The translations under genes were made by a program, and so were the position numbers. Positions 11,800-25,369 of a stretch of 64,000 nucleotides of DNA are shown piece after piece (within the stretch, counting starts at the first letter, position 1; every line of letters starts with the position of its first letter). The notes under the pieces were generated by a model. The model made no database searches. It saw only the letters and a list, made by a program, of their open reading frames with translations, and was not told where the DNA came from. Source of the stretch: Polytrichum commune. Its lineage: Eukaryota; Streptophyta; Polytrichopsida; Polytrichales; Polytrichaceae. The stretch is taken from the NCBI GenBank assembly GCA_950295325.1, contig OX485807.1:23717666-23781665 (forward strand), given 5' to 3'.

Positions 11800-14780
11800 T
11801 TTATTTACGGGCATCGAGTGTTGTAGATGGACATATGTACAAAGATTGAAAGCGAAGAAACATGGCATTGGCTATCATGCAACATTATATGCAAGATTGG
11901 TAAGAACAACATCAAGTGTAGATATAATTAATTACTAGGATTTGTTTTATGCATCTATCTAAATTCCTTGCACTTTGATAAACAAGGTCAAATTGAGTAT
12001 CTCAACACGTTGGTCACTCTTGATATGTTAGTTGATCTCATACTAGTTAAATGGCCATTGAGTGAAGTGTATGCAATACGTATATCAAATGGCTATTTTA
12101 TCATGTTCATGAGTTTTTAGTTTTAATATGGAGTTTGGAAGTTGATGTTGTGCTTGTTTATGTGCAATTTGCATTGGTAATAGTTGTTGACCTTGCATTT
12201 GTGGGTGCTCAACAACTTAGTCACTTTTTTTTTTAGTTGCAACACTAATAAGTGGAGGACATGCGAGATCTACAAGACTTCTTCAGATGCTTTGGCATGT
12301 TTTGTAAATTTGTTCACATACATAGTACGTAGATTATGTAGGGCATGTGGGCACCTTTTGATTGTGTCTTTTAACATATATGGCTAGCCCTGAAGCATGA
12401 CATCAAGGTCTCTAACTACGCCATGGTTTTGAACCCCCCTAAATTGTGTGATGAACATAATTTTTTTATTCTTGTCTTCTTTTGTTTATGGCATTTGGCT
12501 GTGATTTCAACCCATAAACCTTGAACCCCATAGTTTTGTACACGTGCTTCTTGCGAGGCTTATAATTAATCATATATTGTAAGGACTTTGGGGAACTGGG
12601 GAAATTTCACACATATAAGTAATATATGCTACCATTAAATAAATCATTCGATACTTTATAATTAACCATCGGGTGCCAATAATCACAACAATTTAATATT
12701 ATTTAAAGATTAACTTGCTTTATAAACCATTATAGCATGCAAACCCCCCCCCCAAAAAAAAGAAGTTTTTGCACGTGTATAATTAATCTAAGAGATTGTG
12801 ATCCCTGTGTCTAGATCGACTGGTATAGAAGGAGATGTGGGATGCAGTGGTAATCATTGTGCCTCCACTACCTCCACATCAGTCTAGGAGAGACATGTGA
12901 TGGCAAATGGTGGAGATGCTATAAGTATCATATTATCCAAGTGGACTCAAGACATTAACCCTATTGTAACCACTTCCAACTCCACAAACAATTACAACAA
13001 TCGGATCAAATTGTCCCACCCAATTAGCAATTATGAATCATGCAAATTATTATTCAAATTTTTAAAATTGGCATTCACATGCAAAAGTTAAAGGAAGACA
13101 AGTGGAGTTCATCTTTCTCTTGAACGATTTCATAGATCTTCCCAATTGTTGTTAACAATCATATCCAAATGATTGTTATGTTTGAACTCACGTTTGGCCA
13201 ATCTCATTGGAACATTGGTATGAGTGATGTCTATTCTTTGTGCAAACTTGGCCATAGACAACTCACATTTAGATGTCAAATCATGAAGAGTAACCACATA
13301 AGGCCCACCACATACATATGGGCCTGCATGTCTGCCATTTATCGCGTCATTTAGACGCTTAGTAGTGCCTATATCCCACAATGGATGAGCTTCGGAAGCT
13401 CAATTCTCGAGTTAATAAGCTTACATAGTAGCCCACTATGCAACCGTGAAATCATGAGGTGCACGATACCCGATCCTCCCATGCACTATGTATGGACCAC
13501 ACTAAGTAGAAGCGGGACACATATTTATCACTTATACACATACTCAAAGACTAGGGAGAGGGTTTTCATTTTTGGGAGAGGGAAGTATTGCATATGAGTG
13601 TGCCTCGCATTCATCCAACATTTAATTTTTGAAATATTATGCATCTCAAATTATTTTTATTTAGTTTATTTGACATCAACAATAAAGATCTAAAATTATT
13701 GTAGTCCAAGTTGTTAACCACAAACTTATAGGGAGTTAATTTTTTATGTTGGATGGATGAGAGAGACGTTCGAACCTATGCAATAATTTCTTCTCTGTCC
13801 TTTTTGTCTTCCAACACCTACCATGGGGTAATCTTGCATTTGTCGTCATTGTCCCAAAACTTATATGACCACTTTAGTGCCGGATTTTGATCTTCCAACC
13901 AATGCCTAAGCAAGGTATATGTTTCCTCCCTAAATCCCTTCACCTTCTTATAATAATGCACTCAATAATATCGCTCTCTGTAGTGAAGATCTTTACTTGA
14001 GTTGCCATTGCTAAGCTCCAATGTTGTTGCCCTAATGGAAGCGCCATGATGGATCATAAGTCCCTCATGTAAAGATCAATGTAAGAATTACCCAACAAAC
14101 CCTAAATCAATATGGATTTGTTATAAGCATTCCCAACTCTAAATTCACTACTTCCAATGCGCACCTAGTAAACTCATGGTTAAACAAAACACTAACAACC
14201 ATGAACCTTGAACGAGCTTCAACATGGAGGAGTTTCTCCCCAAAAGACCCCCCAACACAAACCACGTCTTGGTAAACGGTAGAGCATGATGAGGAATGTG
14301 ACCAATAACAAGCGTTGGGAATTTTCATCTTTTTTTAATTTGGAATATGATGATGCAACTTTCATCCAAATATCGTGAAGCATGCATGCAAACTAATCTT
14401 ACTTGACCTAAATCCTAAGGTCATTATCTTGAGCCTTGAAGTGCTAACAAAAATGACAAGTCTATCTACCTTACTTGTAATGGGATTATCTAACTTTTAA
14501 CATACCCTTAATTAAATGGAAGGCTTTTATAAACTTGATGTTAAGTGAATTTAATCCTCCCTATATTAGACTGCATGTCGTGTTTAAAGTGCACCAAGTG
14601 ACCTACCTTGGTCCACAACTAAGGCAACATCCATGGCCAAGAATTGGAAGAGTGGTGGCATCACAATGTCCCTCATGCCATGGGAAGGGGAACTTGGGGA
14701 CGACGGAGGTGCAGATGGGCCATTGGGGACATGGAGCACACTTTTAGGTGCTTGATGAGTCAACTAAGACACAAAGGTCT
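11800..14780. other. 3 kb without a recognisable gene
   Basis: Low-complexity AT-rich DNA. It contains a C10-A8 homopolymer junction at 12744-12761 and the second copy of the dispersed repeat described at 4610-4870 (13590-13800). Open frames here are short and lack family signatures. Confidence 0.4.
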
Positions 14781-14788
14781 ATTACAAA

Positions 14789-14803
14789 GGGGGGGGGGGG
14801 GGG
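14789..14803 (+). repeat. G15 homopolymer
   Basis: Uninterrupted run of 15 G, followed by a G-rich purine stretch to about 14820. Similar runs occur at 21747-21759 (G13) and 33420-33433 (G14). Confidence 0.95.
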
Positions 14804-15289
14804 AGGTGGAAGGGGAGGAAAGATCGTATATCAACATGAAGAAACCAAGTTTACACTCAAAATTATTCAAAAATTTCAAATTAATCTATTGAGTGTGGCG
14901 TATTTGTACAAATTCCTAAATACTTCATATCATGGACCGAGAGGCCTATTGCCAATCAAGTTGGAGAGGACACAAATTGTTCCAAGGTGACGCGAAAGCC
15001 TTGTAATGTAGGGACCTAGCTTATTCACTTAAGAAGGTGTCATTTCTATCGCCTTTCCGAGGCTCCCGTAACGTTGCCCGGGGGTTTCAAAATACTCTTT
15101 GTGGGCTTGTTGTCGTTGACAAGGAGGGTGTTTCTTTGAGGTGGGCTGTGGTACAACTTTTTGGTTTCAGAATAGTCATTTTAGGATTTTGATAGGATGT
15201 GAATTCATATTGACACTTGAAATGTGAAATGGACACTAAAGTAAGTCATTAGTGACTAATTATCCGAAACGAGCTAAGGGTGAGACATT

Positions 15290-17200
15290 TAGTTCATATG
15301 AAACAGTTTCCAAGAGGAAGAGTCTTCTGGGCAGGGCAATAGACATGTGACCAAGTCGAAGAGCCTTATGAAATCTGGCCCCAAGAGACAAGGTAGCTAG
15401 TTTAGGGGATATAGAAGAGAAGAGGGGGAGGGAAAAGGAGTTCCTCTCGAGAAGAGAGTCTCCCTCGTCTTGCAGTTTTTGAGCGAGTCTAGCTTGGGTG
15501 TGAAGCCCTTTTGAATGTACATTTTACTCTACATAATATCATAAGCGTGAAGCTATATTATCACTTGTGTGTGTGAGGATTAAATGTGTTGTGTTGGTGC
15601 TGGTCGTGAATCGTTTACATCAAATTTGTACTTCCATGGTTCGGGAAGGATCCAGATTGAATTTGTGATACCTTATTCCTGTGAAGGGAGTGAGTCTTGA
15701 TGTGTGGTTGTTTCTCTCAAGGGAATTGAGAGTAATTGTTTGTGGGAATGTTGAGTCTCTTCTGAGAAGGAAGAGATCCTTCCGGGTTCATCGAAGTGAA
15801 TGGAATTCCATGAATTGTCCTGAAAGCCTCTAGTTGTAATAAGTCGTGTTGTGAATGTATCTAAGTACGAGGAGGTGCTTTAACAATGTAATCCTGTGAA
15901 AGGAGTTTGTTTGAAAAGATACACGAATTGTGTCTTGGGATAGTTTGTAAGTGTCCCTCTGTCTGGTGCATAGAATGTCAGAGGGAGTTTCTGTCACCGT
16001 GCTACTGCAGTTGATGTTGTAACATATTCGTAGGTTTCAGAAGTGTGAACACCTACTTTAGTCGAGAAGAATTGTCCACAAATTGAAGTGGTCTTGCAGA
16101 ATAAGTCTGAGAGAACCTCAGATATAGAATTCTAATATCTGTTTGAGTTTGAGTATGATGGTGCGGTGGATTTCTCCTGTGAAAGGAGTGATGTAACTAC
16201 CCTTAATCTTATGAGCACGGTGAGAAGTAATGTCGAGTTGTGTATCATCTCCCTTGGTAGTGAAGTGAATGAATCTTATGAGTGTGAAGTTAATTCTCTC
16301 TGGGTGTGTTCGGCCATGTGAGTTGGCTGTGGCAATCTTGAGCTATCTGATGTGAAGTCAGAGCAAATGCTTAAGCACCAACTTCTCACCCAATCTGAAA
16401 TTCCAATAAGTGCGCACGTTGAGATCGAACTCCTGTGAAAAGAGATTGAAAAGTTTGTGAGAATTAATTTGTTCAAACTATAATCTTGCACAGAAAAGGA
16501 GAGGGAAGCAACCTCTTGTTTGTCTCCCCTTCTCAGAGAAAAGGGTGGGGAATTGAATTGAAGTCGAATAAAGTACTGAACCGGAATGGGAGTAGTGTTT
16601 GGAAATATCAGTTTAATCAGTCGGAAACGGTGTTCATAAATGGAGAGAAGATGCCCCTCAGCTTCGGAATCGATCGCAGTCTTGACGGGAAAATGGAGCA
16701 TGCATTATCCCTTAAAAATCTGTGAGATTACAGGTATGGAGATGGCTGGATGGTGATCGCAATTACATCAATGAAGGAGCCTGAGAGAGTTTTCCTTGTG
16801 GAAAGACGCGACGGAGACAATGCGGTGGATCGCGGGGAAGTAGCTGTGGGGGAGAATTAAGCGGCCCATTAACCCATATTGTTTGGGTGAGGCTGGAAGG
16901 GCAAGCATAAAAGGAGGAGTGGCTAGCATCACATTCGAGAACTTGACGTTGACTTGGTTACTGGTGACTAGCTACTTGTGACTGCTACTGGTTACTAAGA
17001 CTATGGCCCTCTCTATGAGACGTGACTTGACACTGGTGACTAGACTATGGCTGTGCCATGCAGACTATGGTCCTACCGATTAGACTCTTACGGTCACGGT
17101 CCGGTTCAGTTCGCTTTGCTTAGACTCGGTCACTAGGTTACTGTCACACGTTAGACTTTTGTTAATTTCAATAATTTATTTTAATGCATTCAATTCCACT
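15290..17200 (+). repeat. repeat-like region with recurring short motifs, no gene
   Basis: TCCTGTGAA followed by (A/G)GGAGT or a close variant recurs at 15677, 15892, 16174 and 16430. The exact 9-mer AGACTATGG occurs at 16998, 17042 and 17062 and again at 17364 and 17405. There is no open frame with a known domain. It may be part of an old LTR or other element, but I found no defined ends. Confidence 0.35.
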
Positions 17201-17419
17201 GTAATAGTGTTAAGTCTAAAACTGACTAAGGAAATAATTCATTTCTGTGGTCTTTATCTAATTTAATTAAATCAATCACTTAACCATAGGAGGAGTCAAT
17301 TGTGAACATGATATCCTTACTAATTGGGATGTGGCCTTTTGGTACTTGGTTACTTTACTGAAGAGACTATGGTTCACTCAAGGAGTTCAAGCCTTGGGTT
17401 TCTGAGACTATGGCGTAAC

Positions 17420-19110
17420 CAAATGACAATTGCTGAGCTGTGACTCCCTGAATTGCAAAACACATTATAAGAGTGATGTTACTGATGAGAGTGGGTTGTG
17501 AGGGAGTGACTGATCAATTGCATGTACTGTTGTGAGTGACCCTCAACTTTAATTGAATCAATCCTAAAACTTGCTCTAGAAGTCTTCTTTCCTGTGTTTG
17601 TTGTCCTAAATACATCTTAATTCTCTTGTAATCTATCAATCAACTCAATGGTGATCCCTAGATGCAACACCTGACACTCATTTGGTCTTCCCTGTGTGGT
17701 TTTCTTAATTGGAACCCAATCTAAAATCCTATCTACATGGGCCAACAACCATGGGGAACCCCCTCCAACACTGGGATGCTCTCCCATAGGTTGGATTTAA
17801 GGACCTTAAGGAATTGTTGCCCACCGTTGCCTACAACCTTGGTTACAATCTTGCTACTACAACCATCGCATGATTATTGACCAAGAACTTGGAAGGTCTT
17901 GCGAGTTCTCCGGAAAGGAACCCGACCATTGGGCTTCATGTTGTCTGTAAGCATAGAGCTCCATACGATCACATGTGCCAAGTCAAGAACCTCTCTTAGC
18001 GCCTCAAGTTGGGACATGCTCACTTGTTATTAACACATGAATAAGAGTATCAAACTTTCCATCGTGATTTATTTCATACATACAACCGAAGGGCACCTTG
18101 GGCATATTATTCATGATTTGTTTGGAATGGCAAAGGGCCCCATTGGGATCAAAAATTATGAACAATTTATGCATGGGCTCAACTCTTCTTTCTGTGGGGT
18201 TGCAAGCTACTCCAATGGACCTTATGATGGCACATCTATCCAGGTGGATGTTACCACTCAAGGACAAGCAACGGATAAACACCAAACAAGTCAACAAGCA
18301 AATAGAAGGTAAAAATATTGAACTCCTTAGTTCAAAAATATTTTTATCAATTGAACATGTAGTATACATTTTTTTTAGAGCACATCTATCGTTGTGCCCA
18401 AAAATCTATTGCTCTTTATCCAAAACAACACCTACCCTACCAAATTGTTGTCCACTCATGAGGGAATGTCGTCTTGAGTGTCTAGCATCTCGATGTCACT
18501 TGTGGTTCATTGAGGGCCTAACCCATTTTCTCACCTCTTGATATGACTTTGACCCTCGATGAGCTAGAATGGCATTTCTTTGCTCAAACCTCCACAACAA
18601 TCGTGTGAACAATGCACCAAAAACGTAGTGAACATCGAAAACCGTCCACTCCCGACCAAATGCCCCGTGGAGGAAACCCTAATCGCTCGTTTGATGCGCC
18701 CAAATACTACAAACAAAGAGAATACTCGAATCAAGAGCATCATGGACTCAGCCAAGCATGAGGTTGCATGAAAGAATGGACCTGCATGCAACCTCGCCAA
18801 TCAAGCCGAACACCAAAAACGAAAGTCCATGTACAGCCTAACGGATCGATGTGCGAGAAAGGGAGGGGGAGAAAGAAAGACTGACGACGACGAAGAAGAC
18901 ACGATGTAGGCCGGTTGCGTTTAACCAACAGGTTCTATAAAGTCGAAGATTCCAACATGCCTGAGTGATCCTCCAACCGGATCGAGCTTGTTCAGATTTC
19001 AATGAAAGAGATCACATGAGTCATCTAATCCACTTCCCGACCAGCTGATTTCTTTGACTGGAGAAGACGTGTGTGTTTGTGTGTGTTTGTGTGCGTTGTG
19101 GACCTTACGA
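17420..19110. other. 1.7 kb without a recognisable gene
   Basis: Open frames at 18004-18541 overlap on both strands and show no known domain. A (GT)n-like stretch occurs near 19069-19095. Nothing else supported. Confidence 0.35.
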
Positions 19111-19117
19111 GGTCACC

Positions 19118-19783
19118 CTTCTTGATCGGACGACACCTATATTTGAGTGGTATACGGCAAGGCTTGTAGTTGAGGACAAACGCTACAAAGACGCGTGTTA
19201 TGACGGGATTGGATTGGGTGCTTAGAGTACGACTATTGTTTTAAGAGTTCAAGAGTGAACACGAATGGGAAATCCTATGTGATCGTTTGAAGAGGAAAGA
19301 GAATCTTCACGTCGATCTCCTATAACTTTTGCATCTCAGCTCTGTTCGTGAAATTCAAAATGAGATTATGTGTGATTCGCAATTGGTGTTCAAGAGAGAG
19401 AGAATTTCAGACTTTCGACAACTAACTAAGTGGGCAGCTATTTAGCTAGCTAAAAGCTCCAACTAGCTAAAGCTACGCATAAATTTGATGCCTCAAAATA
19501 ATGGCTAGATAAAATTAAGTGCCATATTCCGGGTGAGGAAAGTTAGCTAGCCGAAGTTAGCTAATAGCTAGTTGGAATCCGAATGTGGTCTCGGTGGAAT
19601 GAATGATGTCATTGCACCCAAACGGTCATCTCTCAAACCCGGACTCATTGAAGCAACAATGTTTTCAAAATTGAACATGAGCTTAATTCCTAATAATCTA
19701 GCGGATGTTGTGGAATCTCCTTGACTCCATCTTGTCCTGAATTGCCATATGGCATTGACGATTCCGATGACAATGAAAATGAA

Positions 19784-19819
<36 letters not shown>

Positions 19820-20400
19820 CTATCACCAGTGCTAGTTGAAAGTGAGGAAACCTACTATACGTGTTGATTTCAAGCCTTTCAATTTCCTTGTGCAACAACA
19901 TGAAAATACAGAGCCAACTAAGAGCAATACAACCAAATACATATTGTTTGGTGGATTTCTCTCTGGTTTAGAATGAGTATGCATGTCACACAACTTTTTA
20001 GATAGTCGAAGTTGAGTGAAAATGAGAGTTCCAAAAAAGTTAGCTAGCTAAAGCTAAGTAAGAATCCTAAGTTCGGTGGACCTAGCTAGTTAACACTAAG
20101 TGACAAATAGGGGCTTGGAAAAATTAGCTAGGCGATGCTAGTTGATCAGTTGTCCAAGGTCTGGAGAATTTTTTGGTTTGGGTTTGTTGTGAAAACTTAT
20201 GTAATCACTCTTCTAGACCGGACACTCATATTTGAGTGGTATACGACAAGGTTTTTAGTTCATAAGAACAACGCCATAACCAAGACACATGGTTTGTTTA
20301 CATTGGACCAAGCGTTGAAAGTTTAGTTATCGCTCCAAGAGTTTGGTAGTTAACACAACAAAAAGAGTGTGTTTCATAATCGCTTACGGAGGGGAACGAA
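19118..20400 (+). repeat. two related repeat copies with TAGCTA-rich arms
   Basis: Segments 19118-19290 and 20205-20400 share ATATTTGAGTGGTATACG(G/A)CAAGG and following sequence in the same orientation. Around them, 19435-19580 and 20035-20150 are crowded with AGCTAGCTA and (A/C)TAGCTAAAGC words that can pair with each other. A (GAT)n microsatellite sits at 19782-19820. No gene is evident. Confidence 0.5.
19782..19820 (+). repeat. (GAT)n microsatellite
   Basis: Thirteen perfect GAT units. On the minus strand it reads as poly-His in a chance open frame. Confidence 0.95.
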
Positions 20401-21297
20401 CTCTGGATCCAATCCAACAATCAATATCGTTTGTGAGGGTTGAAAATGCCTACGAGTTTTCATCAAAATGACACCATTCCACATCCCCATGTGGGCAAAA
20501 TCGGTGTTCAAGATTGAAGTCTTCAATGCCCTTCAAATGCGATTTGGCCCTTCAAAATATACCTCTCTCAAAACAACCCTTCAAAACACAATCCCAAATT
20601 GAAAATGAAGACATCGCTTGAAGACTTAAAATAATAAGCCCGCCACAAGAACCAACAAACGTAGGGCATTGTCAATACAAGAAGTGGAGTCAGATGGTTG
20701 ATTCTTAATTCTTCACATTGTACTCCAAACATGTACCATATAATTCGTGCACAAGTTTAATACGAGGGTTGTGTTTCATTTCCATGTTTTTGGATCGACA
20801 TCTTGGATTTGAACGAGCCCTTCAACTGAAGTGCTGAAGTTTGAGAGCCCTTCAAAATGAAATTCATATGAGGACTTCAATCTTGAACACTGGGCAAAAT
20901 GTGTGGCATATTGACATCTAGGATGGAATATTATCCTAATTAATTGTGCACACACACACACACGCTGCCCGAGAGTTGTGGGCTGGGTTAAAAGTGGGAA
21001 ACCGGACGAGGCCGCTCTCACGAGGTTTGAGCTTTCCTTGGACACAAGCCTACATATATACTAGCTTCAGAGTTCGATGTGAAGTCTTAATTGGAACCAA
21101 AATGCAAGACACCGAAACTCGAGTTGCAAAGCTGTTTCGACTGGATTACAATGCCACTTGGATCCGTCTAGTCTTTCGTGGCTTCTCTTTTGAGCTTCGG
21201 CACTCATGGTGGCACAACCTCCGATTCAATGAGGTCAAATCATCGTTTCCATATGCACCTTACCTTCGATCCGGCCAGCTTGTATAAAGTGTGTATA
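20401..21297. other. 0.9 kb without a recognisable gene
   Basis: Contains a (CA)n stretch near 20947-20962 and overlapping chance open frames at 20776-21287. I see no domain or splice structure. Confidence 0.35.
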
Positions 21298-21687
21298 TAA
21301 GGTAGGGGTGGCAATTTCCGTGTGGGTTCTAAAGTCGACCCCTATGTCGGAAACACCTTTGTAGGTGCTTTTACCTGGGTTTACAAAAGCACCTATCAAG
21401 GTGCTTTTACCGTTCACAACGTTGCCAACATTTTATTGGTTGCCAGCGGTCGGTTTTAGAAATCCACCTTGTGGATATACCACGTACCTTATGTGCAAGT
21501 GTTGGTCACTCTACAAGGTTTCCTTTAAAAATTTGTAGGAAATTGTAAACATGCTGGAATTTTTTTTTTTTTCATAGTTGCTCTTGCACCAGCTTTGCGG
21601 AGCGCTCAAATTTTATAAAAAAAAAAATTTCAGCATCCCAACTAGGCACATCTAAAATTTCGGACGGAAATAGCCACCCCTACCTTA
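21298..21687. mobile_element. 390-bp terminal-inverted-repeat element, hAT-like ends
   Basis: Left end TAAGGTAGGGGTGGCAATTT and right end, read inverted, TAAGGTAGGGGTGGCTATTT match at 19 of 20 positions, continuing into TCCGT. TAGGGGTGGCAA-type ends are typical of some plant hAT elements. The interior has A/T runs and short inverted words (AGGTGCTTTTAC, AAAAGCACCT) but no open frame. A clear 8-bp target duplication was not found. Confidence 0.75.
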
Positions 21688-21746
21688 GGTTGTAGATTGA
21701 GCCCTTGGTTCCGTATGGGTTAATGCCTAAGGGATGCGTGTAGGGT

Positions 21747-21759
21747 GGGGGGGGGGGGG
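21747..21759 (+). repeat. G13 homopolymer
   Basis: Uninterrupted run of 13 G within a GC-rich patch just downstream of the 390-bp element. Confidence 0.95.
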
Positions 21760-22347
21760 CGCGGGGTCTACATGCCACCTTTGCCTTGTTGATTAGGTTG
21801 GATGTTGATGTTCGTGATTTCACGGATAAGATGTGTGTATGCATGAGATGGGCAATTTTTTTTACTTTTTTTAAAAACTATTTGTTTAATATTGTTTGTT
21901 TGTTTGTTTTCGGAAGGAGTAAATTTTGGAAGCCTAGACATTTTGGAACCATGAATATTATCTAACATATTGTCAAATCTAGGTCCATTATGATGCAATC
22001 ATGTTATTCTAGAAGGCCTTGCAATTACAATGTTGGGCAACCTTGTTTCAAATACAATGCTAGTATACGTTTGAGAGAGTGGACATTGAGGCCATCACTG
22101 TTCCAATGTTCCAAAAAAGGTCGGCACTTGATGGCGGCATGTAGAATGGACGGTGCCAGGATGGTATGGGACATTAGTTCCATCTGCACGGAACCCGAGT
22201 GCGACATGCTACCAAATCCTTTTAGACTTTGCACCATAGATGCCATCATTAGCATGTCTAAGTTCTAGGTCGTTGCACATTTGAAAACTAAAATGAAGAC
22301 ACCAGAACATGAGTAGCAGAGTGTCAACATGGTTTCGATAAAGTCAA

Positions 22348-22680
22348 CCAACCTTGGATTGGTCTCACATGTTTTTGATATCATCCAAGTATACGTAATA
22401 AGGATGTATGCTATGTATACATGTACAAAAAGAGCCCAATAAGAGAGGCGACGCCAACCTTGGATTGGTCTATCTTATTTTTAATACCATTCAAGTACAT
22501 GTAATAAAAATTTATGTTATGTATATATGCATAAAGAGAGCCCAACGAGACAGGTGACGCCAACCTTGGATTGGTCTCACCTGTTTTTGATACCATTCAA
22601 GTATACATAACAAGGATTTATGTTATATATACATGTACATAGAGAGCCCAACAAGAGAGGCGACGCCAACCCTATGTTGG
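22348..22680 (+). repeat. 106-bp tandem repeat, three units plus a partial
   Basis: The word CGCCAACCTTGGATTGGTCT and the following sequence recur with CCAACC at 22348, 22454, 22560 and 22666, an exact 106-bp period. Each unit carries a (T/A)CATGTACA(T/A)A..GAGCCCAA segment. Units differ by scattered substitutions. No array extends beyond this block. Confidence 0.9.
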
Positions 22681-22699
22681 CATGAGTGAGGGACACTTC

Positions 22700-23664
22700 A
22701 CCATCGATCATAGCTGCAAACTCACACGTAAACCCAAAGTGGGTGTACGGAGCATGGCAACAAGAGAAGTATTGATATTGTTAAGATATTGGTGCTTAAA
22801 GATACGTTGTTTTATATACCTCAATACGCAAGTAAAACTTATATAGTGATCAATATGGTAATGAGAGATATAATAAGACCCAAATAGTGATTAAGATACA
22901 CATCGATTATGTCGAATTCTAGTGATACTGATCACAATAAATATTTTACGTGTATAAATAGTATCCATGAGCCTGATCCAACATCCAGATTGTGGATTGA
23001 CACCTTGCATTCAAAGAAGAAGAAGAAGAAGAAGAAGAAGAAGAAGAAGAAGAAGAAGAAGAAGAAGCGTCGGTGTACCCATGCATTCGCTTGATTACTG
23101 ATCCAGCATTGGTTTGAGGAGTCCAATTTGGTGCTCTTTGAGCTTCTGTACTCAGGGTGCAACTTCCAACATGCATCTAGAGGCCACTACTTTGCTTGCT
23201 TTGGAGCGGCTTTGATTGAAGCCCAGACAGTAGAGCTTGGACTTAGGGTTTCAGTACATAAGTACTGTGTTCGCCGTTTTTTGGGATTATCTTGAACACG
23301 TGACTGCCATTTCTTCTCCAAAATTGATGTATAAATTACTTCACCAAGTTGTCAACTCTTTAATCAATGTCTGTGTACTGGCATTTAACTTACCATTGCC
23401 ACTGGCTTGCATATATTTTTTTTGGTCGGTTTACAACATGGACCAATGAACGGGTAGTGCCGGCAATTAGTTACAAGCTAGCCGGTTGATTTTGAGAATT
23501 TCCAAATGTAATTGGAAAGTTTAGGAAGGGGTTCCGGAAGAAAATCAAGGTTTACGGAAATGGGCCGATTAGAAGAAAAAAATTGCCGGCAATAAGGCAA
23601 GCTACCCTAGAATATCCACAACAAATTACCGATTGAAATTTTATTTTCACGGCGGGCAACCGAC

Positions 23665-23695
<31 letters not shown>

Positions 23696-25369
23696 GGTAA
23701 TTTTTTCAATACTATGCATAGTTGGAGACTATGCCTTGTTGGCTTGTGGTTTAGGGTTACTTGCTTCCCGCCACAACTTCCATTCTACAGCGGTGGAGCT
23801 TGCATTTTCGTTTGCATTATGAGTTTTTGAGTTCTAGAATTGTTGGATTGTTGAATGACAATAGCTTCAAGAGGTTTTCGTTGTTGTTGCTCTGCGAAAC
23901 TGTGAGGTACTGTACTTACAGTGAGATGAAAATATTGTTTGAGGGAGTGTCGGCAATGCACAACACTCGTCCACTTCATCGCATCTCCCGAGCTTCAGGT
24001 AACTTGCCATTTTGCAATGTTATCACACTCGTGTGGACATCTTGTGAGATCACTTGTTTGAGGGAGTATCGGGTAGTGCTGGCAGTTACAAGCTAGGAGG
24101 AGAAAGGATTAAGTGCACACAGTTCCCATAACCATTGTTCATTCCATTTCAGGTACCCTTATAGGAGAAAAAGACGGAGAAAGAGAGAGAGAAGGAAAAG
24201 GTTGGTGTTGGTGTTGGTGCGCTCTTTCATTTTTGCTTTGTTTCCATTCTGCATAGTTAGCTGCGACTGTAGGAACCTTATGTCAAGCCTCCGGGTGATC
24301 TTTCTTGAAGCGGAGATGGAGAGTGAATGCCCACATTGTTTAATACTAAACACTTGAAAATTTTAAAATTTAAAATGACAATGACACATCCACCACCAAA
24401 ATATAAAACCGGCCCCACTTTAGACCTTTCGAAAATTGCATAAATGAAAAAACAAATGTCGGCTAATTGCCTAGATACATTAGGAAATGGGGGCTATCAA
24501 CCGATAAATTTTGCACTCTCTAGGCCCACTTCCGGGTAAAAATTGAAAAATCCGAGCCACCTCCAGAAAGCTTGGCAATTAGCCATTTCCTCTACACAAC
24601 TCCTCGGACTCTGACATGGACCATGAAGTCGGACGATGAAAGATGACCTTTTTCCATGGTCTGACTTGATGGTCTAACTTTCATGGTCTGATTTTTCTTT
24701 TTTCTTTTTTCTTTTTTTAAACAATCTATAAAGACTTTGGACCCTCACCGGGTTTAAACCGAATGTGGACCAAGAGGATTGATCATGCACCAAAAAATGA
24801 ATGTGTTGATATATATATATGGTTCAAAAGGGCAATTTTGAAAGAAAAAAATTAAAAAAATGCTTAACCATTCTCTTGTCTTCTTGTCTTCATCTTCTCT
24901 CCTGCAAAAATGTCATTAAAGTTTTATTATAACATAATTTCTCTGCCATGGGCCCTTGCCTTTTCTATCAAGGCACCTCTTTTGCCTCTCCCACCACAAA
25001 ACCCGTTGGACCATGTCAGTGGATATTGTAGGCCTTAAAATATGTCTTTGGGGACTTCAAACTCCATGATCACTCTAACATTTTTTCCTTGATGTAAATC
25101 GAAGTGGTCCTGGGACGAGTTCAACAACCAATCACATATTTTATAGGGCCTTGGGACAACTTCATGGTCCATGGTGTAAACAACCCCTTACTCTTGTTTT
25201 CGATGGCTCGTTGTTATGCTTGCAAAGACATTTTGTCGGGCATGTCCATAGTCCACAACCAAATCTCATAAATCTTTATGACCAATTCTCACAAGTTGCT
25301 AGGTTATTCAATCGTCCTATTCCTAGTAGGAACACAAGGATTTTGTTTCATAACACCTACCATGGGGGC
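22700..25369. other. 2.7 kb without a recognisable gene; microsatellites
   Basis: Holds an (AAG)n run at 23014-23067 and an (AT)n run at 23668-23696. Related fragments GGGTAGTGC(C/T)GGCA..AGTTACAAGCTAG occur at about 23453 and 24070; the first continues into AGCCGGTTGATTTTGAG, a partial match to the hAT-like MITE family. No protein gene is supported. Confidence 0.5.
23014..23067 (+). repeat. (AAG)n microsatellite
   Basis: Eighteen uninterrupted AAG units. Confidence 0.95.

Noticed and set aside
16276..16701. 141-codon open frame on the minus strand
   Set aside because: No domain, no splice context, and it lies in a repeat-like region with recurring short motifs.
19698..19901. Poly-histidine protein
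   Set aside because: Translation of the (GAT)n microsatellite on the minus strand; no other support.
22348..22680. CRISPR-like array
   Set aside because: Units of 106 bp are continuous tandem repeats without unique spacers, in a plant nuclear context.
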